Shown here piece after piece: positions 1-8,453 of a stretch of DNA of 37,582 nucleotides. Made by a program: the position numbers and the translations under genes. Position 1 is the first letter of the stretch. Each line of letters begins with the position of its first letter. The DNA is from CAWBRT01 sp050015355 (GTDB lineage Bacteria > Acidobacteriota > Terriglobia > Terriglobales > Acidobacteriaceae), in the NCBI GenBank assembly GCA_050015355.1, contig JBEKBO010000072.1, positions 1 to 37,582 of the forward strand, read 5' to 3'. The notes beneath the pieces were generated by a model. The model did not search any database and was not told where the DNA came from. It worked only from the letters and a program-made list of their open reading frames with translations.

Positions 1-83
1 ACTCCGTGCGTGGCTGCTGACCCATCATCGGCGGCGTCCCTCCTGCATCTCTACTTAACACACATGATGTTCACCACCAACAC

Positions 84-111
84 AAAAACTCGGCTCGAAA
101 GCCGAGTTTTT
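84..111. terminator. Perfect-hairpin intrinsic terminator, bidirectional
   Basis: A perfect 12-bp stem (AAAAACTCGGCT / AGCCGAGTTTTT) closes a CGAA tetraloop. There is an A-run on one side and a T-run on the other, so it can terminate transcription in both directions. It probably ends a gene lying left of the window and insulates the RraA-like gene that follows. The T-run continues into a CAACAG motif resembling the ends of repeat element C at 11.6 kb, so it may be repeat-derived. Confidence 0.75.
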
Positions 112-284
112 CAACAGTCTCATATGATTTAGAAACGGCCCAATCGGTCTGGGCTATCCCGCCGCATCAACAGCTTACAACTTGGGCGACAGACGCGCAC
201 AAATGGCTCATGCGCGCAGCATGGTGCTTGACCCGGCGTATATTCGCAGGCTAGCATCCGAGAATATTTTCATTGGAGAACGGA

Positions 285-1013
285 ATGCTGACGCACGCCG
301 AATTGCTGCAATTGAAGCGGTGGAATACTCCGACGATCTACAACGGCTGGGAGCAGATCACCAAGCACGACCCCGCCCATGAAGGCGTCAACCTGGAAGA
401 AGTGCGCGATTTCATGCCGCAGATGGGACCGATGGTGGGATACGCCGTTACCCTGGTGGTTGAGCCGGGGAATCCCAAACACAAGGAAAACGCCAGCGCA
501 CGCGGCGAGTACTTGAAGTACGTGGCATCGATCCCAGGCCCCAAGATCGCGGTTGTCCAGGATCTCGACAAGCCGAACGTCTTCGGCTCTTTCTGGGGTG
601 AGGTACAGTCCAATACCCACCGGGCGCTCGGATGCGTCGGCACCATTACCGATGGGGCAATCCGCGATCTCGACGAGATGACCAACGCGGGCCTGAAGAG
701 TCTGGCGCGGCGGATGTGCGTCGGCCACGCCCACGTTATTCCGGTGCGATGGAATTGCGAGGTCGAAGTCTTCGGACGCAAAATTTCGCCCGGCCAACTG
801 GTCCACGCCGACAAGCACGGGTTTATCGCGATTCCGCCGGAGGATGAGGCGCGCCTCCTGGACGCGGCTGTTTTCATGGACAGCAACGAGTGCAACACGG
901 TGATTCCCGCGGCCAGGGGATCGTTTGGCCTGCCGATCGAGGAAATGTTGCGGCAAATGGATAAGGCGAGAGCCGCGTTCCGTGCCGCCGCGCTGAAGAG
1001 ATTCCACAGCTAG
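285..1013 (+). CDS. RraA-like / class II pyruvate-aldolase-fold protein
   Basis: A 242-residue protein of the RraA-like family, which includes RNase E inhibitors and the HMG/CHA-type class II pyruvate aldolases. The signature GTITDGAIRDLDEM lies at residues 119-132, with the Arg127-Asp128 pair expected of metal-dependent aldolases, preceded by a GSFWGE segment near residue 101. True RraA is about 160 residues, so the longer length and the company of a symporter and an AhpD-like gene favour a catabolic enzyme over an RNase regulator. ATG 285 was chosen because GGAGAA lies 4 bases upstream; an in-frame TTG at 273 overlaps that site and is less likely. The substrate cannot be read from sequence. 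Confidence 0.85.
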   Translation: MLTHAELLQLKRWNTPTIYNGWEQITKHDPAHEGVNLEEVRDFMPQMGPMVGYAVTLVVEPGNPKHKENASARGEYLKYVASIPGPKIAVVQDLDKPNVFGSFWGEVQSNTHRALGCVGTITDGAIRDLDEMTNAGLKSLARRMCVGHAHVIPVRWNCEVEVFGRKISPGQLVHADKHGFIAIPPEDEARLLDAAVFMDSNECNTVIPAARGSFGLPIEEMLRQMDKARAAFRAAALKRFHS

Positions 1014-1055
1014 GGCGTCCGCGCTCTGCTGTGAACCATAGAATGGTGACCTTAT

Positions 1056-2510
1056 ATGCATATCACTCTCATCGGCAAATACGCACTGTGGATGTTGGTC
1101 CTGTTTGTGCCATCGCAGATCTTCATCGGCTACCTCATGGCCCACAAGGGGAGCCAGAGCGCCAAGCACTACTTCATCAGCGGCAAGGAATTGCCGCTGC
1201 TCCTGATGTTCTTCCTCGATTTTGCCAGCGTGCTGGGCGTGGGCAACTTCATCGGCTACGCGGGGAAGGGCTATGAAATTGGCCTGAGCCAGTTTTGGAT
1301 GATGCTGGGCGAACAGGGTACCAAGGTGCTGTTTGCCGTAACCGTAGCTGGAATCGCCGGACGCTATGCGTATACCACGTTCAACGAGTTCCTGGAACAG
1401 GAACTGTTTCACGATAAGTGGTTGCGCGTCCTCGGTGGATTCGCCATGTCGATCCCGATGGTCGCCTGGATCGGGGTGCAGGCCATGGGCTTGGGCACTC
1501 TGCTGGCCGTAGTGATGGGAATCGACCCGGTAACAGGCATCTGGATAGCGACCCTGACGGCGGTCATCTACACTGCGATTGGCGGCATGTGGGCGCTGGT
1601 TTGGACGGATGTGCTGCAAGGCGGCATAAGGATATTTGTCGGCTTCCTGTTTTTCGGCATCATCTTTTTCAAATCCGGTGGAATCGACGGCATCAGAACC
1701 GGCATTCTAGCCGTTCAGCCCAACCTCTGGTCATTCGGCAACACGGGTTTCGCGCAGAATCTGGCCCTGTTGATCACTCCCATGTGCGGCGTCTTTACGT
1801 TGCAGGTGTGGTGGCAGCGTTGTTTTTCCGCCAAGGATTCAAAGGTCGCCTATCGGGGATTTCTCTACACGGCTTTCTTCGCCATGGTTATGTGTTCAGC
1901 CAGCATTTTTATGGGAATGGCCGCTCGCGTAATGAATCCGCACCTGGCGCGCCCGGACATGGCCTTTGGCTGGTTGCTGGTCAACTGGCTGCCGCCGGTG
2001 TTTGGCTCTCTGCTGGTGGTCACCATTATCGGGGCCGACATGACCGTGAGCGCGGCCTTCATGAATTCGGGCGTGACGCTGGTTCTGATGGACGTGGTGA
2101 AGCCGTTGATCCGCGGAGATTATCCCGACAAGAAGCTCATCCAATGGGCCCGCTGGCTGACCTTCATCTTCGGTCTGGGATCGGTCTGGGTGGCTCTCCA
2201 TTTCCCAACTGCTTTGTCCGCCGGTCTGTGGGGTTACACATTCACCGGAGGCGGCCTCTTCCTGCCGCTGGTGATCGGGCTGCTGTGGAAGGACAAGAGC
2301 GGCAAAACCTGCGTCACGAAGAATGCCGCCATCGCGTCCCTGCTGATTGGCGGTACAACCGCGTCGGTCATCCAGTATGTTCCGCGCTTGTTCAAAATGT
2401 TTGGCGGGGGCATCATGCCCGGCTTGGCCCTGTCGCTGATTTTGACCGTGGGAGTCAGCCTGGTGGAGCGATCGATACAGAACAAGGCTGCGCGGGCCGC
2501 CGCCTCGTAG
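1056..2510 (+). CDS. Sodium:solute symporter (SSS family)
   Basis: A 484-residue, very hydrophobic inner-membrane protein with about 13 predicted helices. The family hallmark WTDVLQGG lies near residues 183-190 after an AIGGMWALVWTD helix, and N-terminal YFISGKELP and VLGVGNFIGYAGKGYEIG segments match the substrate/sodium-site helices of SSS transporters (PutP, PanF and SGLT relatives). It starts 42 bases after the RraA-like gene and 77 bases before the AhpD-like gene, so the three probably form one transcript. The likely job is Na+-coupled uptake of a small organic acid or sugar acid used by its neighbours. The family is secure; the substrate is unknown. Confidence 0.9.
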   Translation: MHITLIGKYALWMLVLFVPSQIFIGYLMAHKGSQSAKHYFISGKELPLLLMFFLDFASVLGVGNFIGYAGKGYEIGLSQFWMMLGEQGTKVLFAVTVAGIAGRYAYTTFNEFLEQELFHDKWLRVLGGFAMSIPMVAWIGVQAMGLGTLLAVVMGIDPVTGIWIATLTAVIYTAIGGMWALVWTDVLQGGIRIFVGFLFFGIIFFKSGGIDGIRTGILAVQPNLWSFGNTGFAQNLALLITPMCGVFTLQVWWQRCFSAKDSKVAYRGFLYTAFFAMVMCSASIFMGMAARVMNPHLARPDMAFGWLLVNWLPPVFGSLLVVTIIGADMTVSAAFMNSGVTLVLMDVVKPLIRGDYPDKKLIQWARWLTFIFGLGSVWVALHFPTALSAGLWGYTFTGGGLFLPLVIGLLWKDKSGKTCVTKNAAIASLLIGGTTASVIQYVPRLFKMFGGGIMPGLALSLILTVGVSLVERSIQNKAARAAAS

Positions 2511-2587
2511 CAGATACCAATGCCGGCGGTAAAGGGGATTGTCCGTGGCGGCGCGAGCCGGACACGTCAGGTCCCCAGGGAGATGAA

Positions 2588-2995
2588 ATGGCAACACTCG
2601 GACTGATTGAATACCAAGACGCGAGCCCGGAGGTTCGCGCCGTTTACGACGACATCATGGCCGTGCGCAAAACCGACTGGATTAACAATTTCTGGAAGGC
2701 CATTGCGCACGATCCGGCCACGCTGAAGCGCACTTGGGAAAGCATCAAGCAGATCATGGCGCCGGGTGCGCTCGATCCGCTCACCAAGGAATTGATCTAC
2801 GTGGCCGTGAGCGTTACCAATGGCTGCGGTTATTGCATCGCATCGCACACGGTGTCGGCGCGCGGCAAGGGAATGACGGACGCCATCTTCCAGGAGCTGC
2901 AGGCGGTCATTGGCATGGCGAATGAAACCAATCGGCTCGTCTCCGGCTATCAGGTGGAGATCGATGAGCAATACAAGCCGCCATTGGCTCGCTAG
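2588..2995 (+). CDS. AhpD-like / carboxymuconolactone decarboxylase family protein
   Basis: A 135-residue single-domain protein. Glu68, Cys80, Cys83 and His87 in NGCGYCIASH reproduce the AhpD catalytic spacing (E-x11-C-x2-C-x3-H), so a thiol-disulfide peroxidase-like or reductase activity is plausible; family members also act as decarboxylases. The ATG at 2588 has GGGAG 5 bases upstream. The same frame is open far to the left through the symporter gene, but that part is a shadow. It is the last gene of the left-hand group and is followed by more than 500 bases of repeats. The family is confident; whether the role is detoxification or catabolism is not. Confidence 0.88.
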   Translation: MATLGLIEYQDASPEVRAVYDDIMAVRKTDWINNFWKAIAHDPATLKRTWESIKQIMAPGALDPLTKELIYVAVSVTNGCGYCIASHTVSARGKGMTDAIFQELQAVIGMANETNRLVSGYQVEIDEQYKPPLAR

Positions 2996-3130
2996 TGTCC
3001 TGGCGCGGAAACCCGCTTAGTGACTCTTGCTATGTCATTCTGAGCGACCACCGGGGTCCCGGCTTGCTCAGCATGACAGCACCGAATCTTTTCTACTGCG
3101 CTCAGAGCTGGTGACTTTTTCGGACGGTGC

Positions 3131-3160
3131 CCCACATCTGCCGCAGTTAGCAGATGTGGG
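3131..3160. repeat. Type A hairpin repeat (CATCTGC variant)
   Basis: CCCACATCTGC is followed by an 8-base loop and GCAGATGTGGG, a perfect 11-bp stem. Outer CCCAC/GTGGG is shared with the CCCCACGTT copies while the inner part differs on both arms together. The same variant recurs at 23662-23696 and inside mutY at about 24925-24957. Confidence 0.7.
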
Positions 3161-3181
3161 ATTTGGGTACCAGTCGAACTA

Positions 3182-3254
3182 CCCCACGTTAGCCCCAGTC
3201 ACCCCAACGAGCCGAGCCTCGTCGGGGACCCCGACGCGGGCGAACGTGGGGTAC
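3182..3254. repeat. Nested repeat: type B hairpin inside type A hairpin
   Basis: The outer A arms are CCCCACGTT (3182-3190) and AACGTGGGG (3243-3251). The loop holds a complete B element at 3200-3234, with arms CACCCCAACGAG and CTCGTCGGGGACCCCGA. The B element starts after the A core AGCC and is followed by GCGGGCG, the normal right half of A, as if B had inserted into or been assembled within the A loop. Confidence 0.75.
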
Positions 3255-3538
3255 CAAGCCGAAAGCTCAGCATGATTCTTTGGCAGGTTTCGCCACGCGC
3301 TCCAGAGCTGGAGCGTGTTATTCCGCTCGGCTGAGCCGAAAACGTGATCTTGCTCACAGCACGCCAAGGGCGAATTAGCAGAACATCCTGAAGCGGTTTC
3401 AGAATAGGCGTATCCCGGAGCTCTCAAGCTTCACGGATACACCTTTCGCGAAACTGGTCACGCCGGATCGCCGGGCGGGTTCCGGTGGATCGTGGTTCTT
3501 GCCTTCCTCACGTGGGGGAAGGATTAGGAGTGCGCTTG

Positions 3539-5185
3539 GTGAAGCCCGTAAGGCTAAGGCGGATTTCGCAGGTCGTGTTCTTCCTGCTTTTTCTGTTTCT
3601 CCTGCTGCGGACAGAGCTGCGAGGATCTCTGCATGCAAGCGGGAGCGACATGGCGCTGCCTTACCCGGTTCGCCTGTTTTTCCAGATTGATCCGCTGGTG
3701 GCGGTTGCGAACGCGCTGGCCACGCATTCGCTCTATCACGGACTTCTCTGGAGCCTGGTCATCCTGATTCCGACTCTGTTCCTGGGACGCTTCTTTTGCG
3801 GCTGGATCTGCCCCATGGGCTCGCTCAATCACTTTTTTAGCAGCCTGAAGTCGGAGCGCAAGCGCGGCAAGCAGTTGATTGAGTCGAACCGCTACAAACG
3901 CTGGCAGACCACAAAGTATTACATCCTGGTGATAGTCCTGGTTGCAGCCGCTTTCGGTACGGGAATCGCCGGATGGTTTGATCCTCTTTCGCTGCTGGTG
4001 CGATCATTGGGATTGTCGGTTCTGCCGGGGCTGAATTACGCCCTGAGCGCGGGCCTGCATGCGCTTGAGCACAGCCGCTTCGGAGTGGTGCAGACGGCAG
4101 GCAGCATCCTGCACTTCATCTTCGGCGCTCTCGTGCTCAGCTTCAAGCAGCCGCATTTCCGGCAAGGGTTTTACCTCGGACTGATCTTCATTTTTCTGAT
4201 AGCGCTCAATCTTCGCGTGTCGCGCTTCTGGTGCCGCGCGCTGTGCCCACTCGGCGCGCTGCTGGGAGTCGCGTCGCACTGGTCGGTCCTCGGCCTCTCG
4301 AAAAAGTCCGGGCACTGCAACGACTGTAACCGCTGCCTGATGCATTGCCAGGGTGGTGACGATCCTATCGGCGGCGTCCCCTGGCGCAGAGCCGAGTGCC
4401 ATCTCTGCCTCAACTGCGTCGACGAGTGTCCGGACCGCGCGCTGGCCTTCCAATTCTTTCCTTCCAGCGGTTCTGTGGATGGCCCGGACCTGCGGCGGCG
4501 CAAGCTCATTAGCACAGTGGTTGCCGGTGCGGCCATCGTCCCGCTGGCGCGCAGCACCAACGGATTTGCCGTTGAACGCCATGAGCGGCTGCTGCGCCCT
4601 CCCGGAGCGCTCGATGAGGAGCACTTTCTCGAGCGCTGCATTCGCTGCGGCGAGTGCATGAAGGTTTGCCCGAACAATGCCCTGCATCCGACGCTGACGG
4701 AGGCGGGACTGGAAGGCCTCTGGACGCCGGTGCTTGTGCCCCGAACCGGTTACTGCGAAGCCAGTTGCGTGCTGTGCTCGCAGGTGTGTCCGACGGGAGC
4801 GATCTGGGAGATTACGCCCAGGGAAAAAGGTTGGACCGTGGAGCTTAGCGCGGACACCAAGCCGGTCAAGCTTGGGATCGCATTCTATGATCGCGGGCGC
4901 TGCCTGCCCTGGGCAATGGCTACCGAGTGCATTGTCTGCGAGGAGTGGTGCCCAACCTCTCCCAAGGCCATTTATCTTCGTCAGGCCGAGGTCGTGGACG
5001 CGAAAGGAAAGATCAAGCAGGTCAAACAACCATACCTCGATCCCAGTCTCTGCGTGGGCTGCGGCGCATGTGAATACGCGTGTCCCGTGCAGGACCGCCC
5101 GGCGGTTTACGTCACCAGCATCGGTGAGAGCCGCTCGCGAACCAACCAGATCCTGCTGAACCGGGGCAAGCGGAGGCCGAATTGA
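3539..5185 (+). CDS. Membrane-anchored polyferredoxin (NapH/NosR-like, 4Fe-4S)
   Basis: A 548-residue protein joining a multi-helix membrane half to a ferredoxin-rich half. The membrane part carries CGWICP and CRALCP motifs typical of NapH/NosR/RdxA-type quinol dehydrogenases. Then come clustered cysteines: CNDCNRCLMHC, CHLCLNCVDECP, CIRCGECMKVCP, CEASCVLCSQVCP, CIVCEEWCP and CVGCGACEYACP, enough for several [4Fe-4S] centres. RRRKLISTVVAGAA in the middle looks like a relict Tat/membrane segment, suggesting a NapH plus NapG-type fusion. GTG 3539 was chosen for AGGAG at 3526-3530; TTG 3536 and GTG 3530 are alternatives. It probably passes quinol electrons to periplasmic partners; the lipoprotein gene overlaps its stop by one base. 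Confidence 0.9.
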   Translation: MKPVRLRRISQVVFFLLFLFLLLRTELRGSLHASGSDMALPYPVRLFFQIDPLVAVANALATHSLYHGLLWSLVILIPTLFLGRFFCGWICPMGSLNHFFSSLKSERKRGKQLIESNRYKRWQTTKYYILVIVLVAAAFGTGIAGWFDPLSLLVRSLGLSVLPGLNYALSAGLHALEHSRFGVVQTAGSILHFIFGALVLSFKQPHFRQGFYLGLIFIFLIALNLRVSRFWCRALCPLGALLGVASHWSVLGLSKKSGHCNDCNRCLMHCQGGDDPIGGVPWRRAECHLCLNCVDECPDRALAFQFFPSSGSVDGPDLRRRKLISTVVAGAAIVPLARSTNGFAVERHERLLRPPGALDEEHFLERCIRCGECMKVCPNNALHPTLTEAGLEGLWTPVLVPRTGYCEASCVLCSQVCPTGAIWEITPREKGWTVELSADTKPVKLGIAFYDRGRCLPWAMATECIVCEEWCPTSPKAIYLRQAEVVDAKGKIKQVKQPYLDPSLCVGCGACEYACPVQDRPAVYVTSIGESRSRTNQILLNRGKRRPN

Positions 5186-5694
5186 TGCACTTGTGCCGGG
5201 TTTTTCGAATCCCGCTCGTTCTCGCCTGCGTTCTCACGCTTGCCGCCGCCGCGGGATGTGATCAGAAGACGGCGATGAACTCCGGGCCGTTTCCGGCCTC
5301 GAACGAAGTTTCCGGATGGGCCAAAACTGGCGAGACTCGAACATTTGACGCGGCCAATCTCTGGCGCTATATCGACGGCGACGCGGAAAAATATCTGAAA
5401 GCCGGCGTGCAGAGCGCGTCGACCGCCGATTACAAGTACCAAGACAAAGTCGAAGCCGTCGTCGATGTCTATACCTTGACAAGCGGCGATGGCGCCAGCA
5501 GGTTCTTCGACTCGGAGCCGGCGCGCAACGCCAAGCCGGTCTCGCTTGGCGATGGCGCGCGCCTCTATGGTCAAAGCCTGATCTTTCACAAAGGACGTTA
5601 CCTGGTACGAATCGTGGCATACGACGAATCACCGGAGGTCCAGCAGCGGATTCTCGAACTAGGACGCGGGCTGGCGGAGCGTCTCGAAAAGTGA
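5185..5694 (+). CDS. Exported lipoprotein, DUF6599-like
   Basis: A 169-residue protein with a lipoprotein signal peptide (LTLAAAAGC, lipid-bearing Cys at residue 25). The mature part has an FDAANLWRYIDGDAEKYLKAG segment, split by little else of known function, which resembles the DUF6599 family by recollection. The ATG overlaps the polyferredoxin stop as TGATG and has GGAGG 8 bases upstream, so the two genes are translationally coupled. It sits directly before two exported DUF362 proteins, so an accessory role in the same envelope redox system is inferred. No catalytic motif is visible. Confidence 0.75.
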   Translation: MHLCRVFRIPLVLACVLTLAAAAGCDQKTAMNSGPFPASNEVSGWAKTGETRTFDAANLWRYIDGDAEKYLKAGVQSASTADYKYQDKVEAVVDVYTLTSGDGASRFFDSEPARNAKPVSLGDGARLYGQSLIFHKGRYLVRIVAYDESPEVQQRILELGRGLAERLEK

Positions 5695-5710
5695 GGGCAA
5701 GAAGGCCGCG

Positions 5711-6718
5711 ATGGACGAGCATGAAGCAGGAACAAGCCGCCGGGATTTCCTCCGGAAGTGTATAGCTGGAGCAGCCGCGTTGAGTGCCGCCGGCGAGTTC
5801 AACCTCCTGTCGGCGCAGCAGCCTGCCGCAGTCAAATCGAGGGTTGTAGTGGCCCGCGATGCCATGCTGCGCGCGGCCGGCTCGAAAGTCGATTCCGGAC
5901 GCATTTTCGGACTGCTCGACCGGGGAATGCAGGCGTTTTATGGTGTCGACAATCCGTTGCAAGCGTGGAAGAAGCTGGTGCGCCCTGGCGAAAGGATCGG
6001 GCTCAAGGTGAACACCATCGCCGGGTGGGGGCTGTCGACCAATGTGCAAGTCGTCGCAGCCATTTGCGAAAGGCTTCAACAAGCCGGCATCCAGGCGCGA
6101 GACATCATTGTCTGGGACCGCGAGAGCAGCGAACTGGAGCGCGCCGGGTTCCGCCTGGCTTCCGATGCCAACCGCGTGCGTTGCATCGGAACCGACGCCT
6201 TCGGCTACGAAGAACAGCCGGAATCCTTTGGCACGGTGCGGAGCAAGTTGTCGAAGATTCTTACCCGAAACTGCGACGTGCTGATCAATGTGCCGGTGCT
6301 GAAAGATCATTCCGAGTCCGGGATCACGGCGGCGCTGAAGAATATGTACGGTGTCATCGACAACCCGTACCGCTTGCACGCCCAGGGTTGCGCTCCCGGC
6401 ATCGCCGATCTGAACATGCTGCCTGCCATCCGGACGAAGATGCGGCTGACCATCTGCGACGCAACCACCGCATCGTTCGACGGCGGGCCTTCCTTCGAAC
6501 CGGAGTCCACCTGGCAACATAATGGTGTAATCATTGCGCGGGACACGGTCGCGCTCGATTACACCGCATGGCAGATTATCGAGCATAAGCGCGCCAAACA
6601 AGGACTCAAGACGCTGCTGGCGGCGGGCAGGGCGCCTCGGTTCATCGCCCTGGCGGCCGACGCGCGGCATCAACTAGGCACCAACGATCCCAACCGAATT
6701 TCCCGGGTGGAGGTTTAA
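5711..6718 (+). CDS. Tat-exported DUF362 protein (first copy)
   Basis: A 335-residue protein with a textbook twin-arginine signal (SRRDFLRK at residues 9-16, then an Ala-rich hydrophobic stretch ending near LLSAQQ). The body matches DUF362 proteins: GERIGLKVNTIAGWG, a DVLINVPVLKDHSESGITAALKNMYGVIDNP core and a late ARDTVALDYTAWQII segment. It lacks the CxxCxxC ferredoxin motifs that some DUF362 proteins carry, so electrons would come from the polyferredoxin upstream, if the protein is a redox enzyme at all. It lies 16 bases after the lipoprotein gene and 6 before the second DUF362 gene. The reaction is unknown. Confidence 0.85.
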   Translation: MDEHEAGTSRRDFLRKCIAGAAALSAAGEFNLLSAQQPAAVKSRVVVARDAMLRAAGSKVDSGRIFGLLDRGMQAFYGVDNPLQAWKKLVRPGERIGLKVNTIAGWGLSTNVQVVAAICERLQQAGIQARDIIVWDRESSELERAGFRLASDANRVRCIGTDAFGYEEQPESFGTVRSKLSKILTRNCDVLINVPVLKDHSESGITAALKNMYGVIDNPYRLHAQGCAPGIADLNMLPAIRTKMRLTICDATTASFDGGPSFEPESTWQHNGVIIARDTVALDYTAWQIIEHKRAKQGLKTLLAAGRAPRFIALAADARHQLGTNDPNRISRVEV

Positions 6719-6724
6719 TCCGCC

Positions 6725-7693
6725 ATGGATCGACGCGAAGCGCTGCTTAAGCTATTACGCCTCGCCGGCGCCGGCGCGGGAAGCGCTGCCCTGGGCTTCT
6801 GGCTCGACCAGCGGAGCACGCGTCCGGAGCAAACGCTGGTGATGAGTGCAAAGCGCAGTCACACCGTCGCCCCGGACACGAAACTGCCGCAAATGATCAT
6901 TGCCCAGGGAGGAGACGACCCCGCACAACTGGTGCGCCGGGCGCTGCAGGAACTCGGCGGCATTCGCCGCTTCGTCTCCCGCGCGGATGTTGTGGTCATC
7001 AAGCCCAATATTGGCTGGGACCGGACACCGGAGCAGGCCGCCAACACCAATCCTTCTGTGGTGGCCGAGGTGGTTCGCCAGTGCTGGGACGCCGGGGCAA
7101 AGAGGGTCATTGTTGCCGACGTGAGCTGCAACGAAGCCAGACGCTGTTTCCAGCGGTCGGGCATCGCCGAAGCGGCACGGCGCGCGGGCGCGGAGGTCAT
7201 ACTGCCGGAACCCGAAAGATTTAAAGACGTCGACCTGCAAGGAGAAGTGCTGCAGAACTGGCCTGTATTAGAGCCGTTTCTGGCTGCCGACAAGATCATC
7301 AACATTCCCATCGCCAAGCATCACAGCCTCTGCGGCACAACTCTGGGAATGAAGAACTGGTACGGCATTCTGGGCGGACCCAGGCATCAACTCCACCAGC
7401 GTATCCACGAAAGCCTGGTTGACCTTGCGGATTTCATCCGTCCGACGCTGACGATCGTCGACGCCTACCGGGTGCTCATGCGCAATGGACCGACCGGCGG
7501 CAATGTAGAGGATGTCGTGCTCAAGCAAACGGTGCTGGCCGGGACCGACCCGGTCGCGCTTGACGCCTATGCGGCCAAGGCTTACTGGAACCTGGACCTG
7601 AATTCGTTGCCCTACCTGAGGCTGGCCGCCGAGCGCGGCTTGGGAACGCCCGCCTTCGAAACACTTCGCACGCAGGTTGTCAGGGTCTCCTGA
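6725..7693 (+). CDS. Exported DUF362 protein (second copy)
   Basis: A 322-residue paralogue of the gene before it. Shared DUF362 landmarks are DVVVIKPNIGWDRTPEQAANTNP, KIINIPIAKHHSLCGTTLGMKNWYGILGG and TDPVALDAYAAKAYW. The N-terminus MDRREALLKLLRLAG followed by an Ala/Gly-rich helix resembles a weak Tat signal or a membrane anchor; it has the Arg pair but not the full SRRxFLK motif. GGAGG at 6708-6712 overlaps the end of the previous gene. Tandem DUF362 genes with different export signals suggest a heterodimer or two related substrates. Confidence 0.83.
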   Translation: MDRREALLKLLRLAGAGAGSAALGFWLDQRSTRPEQTLVMSAKRSHTVAPDTKLPQMIIAQGGDDPAQLVRRALQELGGIRRFVSRADVVVIKPNIGWDRTPEQAANTNPSVVAEVVRQCWDAGAKRVIVADVSCNEARRCFQRSGIAEAARRAGAEVILPEPERFKDVDLQGEVLQNWPVLEPFLAADKIINIPIAKHHSLCGTTLGMKNWYGILGGPRHQLHQRIHESLVDLADFIRPTLTIVDAYRVLMRNGPTGGNVEDVVLKQTVLAGTDPVALDAYAAKAYWNLDLNSLPYLRLAAERGLGTPAFETLRTQVVRVS

Positions 7694-7752
7694 ACGGACA
7701 GCTCCCTTGTGAGCGGCGCATCGCGGTGGTGCGTTCGAAACAGGGGACAGCT

Positions 7753-7992
7753 CTATGTCGTTTTGAGCTTAAGCTTCGACTTGTTCTCTTCCAGAAACTC
7801 CCGCAGTTGCGGGCTGGCATCGAGCAGCCGAACCCATTGTTCGTAGTACAGCGTCACTGGAAAGCGCCCCAGGCCGTAAACGCTCACTCCGCCCTTCTCG
7901 CTGACCTTGAATTGCAGAGTGGCAGTTCTTTGCTGTTTGGTCTCGAGTTCCGCCAGCTTCGCTTTCAGTTCTTCATAGGTAGGCTCAGGCAT
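7753..7992 (-). CDS. Small conserved hypothetical protein (79 aa)
   Basis: A 79-residue protein beginning with a short predicted coiled coil (YEELKAKLAELETKQ), followed by FKVSEKGGVSVYGLGRFPVTLYYEQWVRLLD and a charged tail. The central GGVSVYGLGRFPVTLY stretch looks like a conserved small family known only as hypothetical. It is cytosolic, with no signal peptide or membrane segment. It is convergent with the DUF362 operon, and a large composite palindrome lies just upstream. GGGGG lies just upstream of the ATG as a possible ribosome-binding site. Confidence 0.65.
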   Translation of the reverse strand: MPEPTYEELKAKLAELETKQQRTATLQFKVSEKGGVSVYGLGRFPVTLYYEQWVRLLDASPQLREFLEENKSKLKLKTT

Positions 7993-8059
7993 CGAATCCC
8001 CCTCCGGTAGCTTTACAGATTGCAGCTTTCAGAGAACATAACAATACCACGCGGGTCCT

Positions 8060-8389
8060 GCTAGAGCAGTTATAAGGCTGATGTACCCGGTTCTGGCACC
8101 GCTGGGCTGGATGTCACCCCAACAGACGCCAAAGCGGCCGCTGGGGACCAAGATGAAGGTTGAACTCGTGCGGTGTGCGCTCCCGGATGGGCGTTTTCCC
8201 GGCTGCCGGGGTCCTCTTTTGTTGTCTTGGCGCCGCTAATCTGGTAAGAATTGCGCTCAGACCAGTAACGCAAAAGGTGGAAGCGAAGTAGCCGGGCACG
8301 GGGTCCCCAGCAAACGCCTAGTTTGCTGGGGTGACATTCAGCCCGGCGATGATAACTCCGGATACACCAATGACGGAACTGCTCTAAGC
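8060..8389. repeat. Composite element with related inverted ends and two inverted B repeats
   Basis: The left end GCTAGAGCAGTT (8060-8071) mirrors the right end AACTGCTCTAAGC (8377-8389). The mirroring continues imperfectly inward through GGGCTGGATGTCACCCCA against TGGGGTGACATTCAGCCC. A B-type hairpin points each way (8115-8149 and 8299-8334). The middle, about 150 bp, has no gene. It resembles a MITE but has no recognised transposon family. Confidence 0.6.
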
Positions 8390-8453
8390 TTAATTTCTGG
8401 TCTCATATCCGCCTGCCGCGGTGGCTGATTGCCGGGTAAACAGGAGCACGAGC

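Larger units (their letters stand above)
2996..3538. repeat. Repeat-filled intergenic region
   Basis: No convincing gene lies here. It holds a CATTCTGAGCG.../CTCAGCATGACAGC fragment (3034-3080), an A-type hairpin (3131-3160), an A element with a B element in its loop (3182-3254), and a GCGGTTTCAGAATAGGCGTATCC / GGATACACCTTTCGCGAAAC inverted pair at about 3393-3458. All are described separately or belong to the same families seen elsewhere in the window. Confidence 0.6.

Noticed and set aside
182..382. Small plus-strand reading frame before the RraA-like gene
   Set aside because: It overlaps the better-supported gene in another frame and resembles no protein family.
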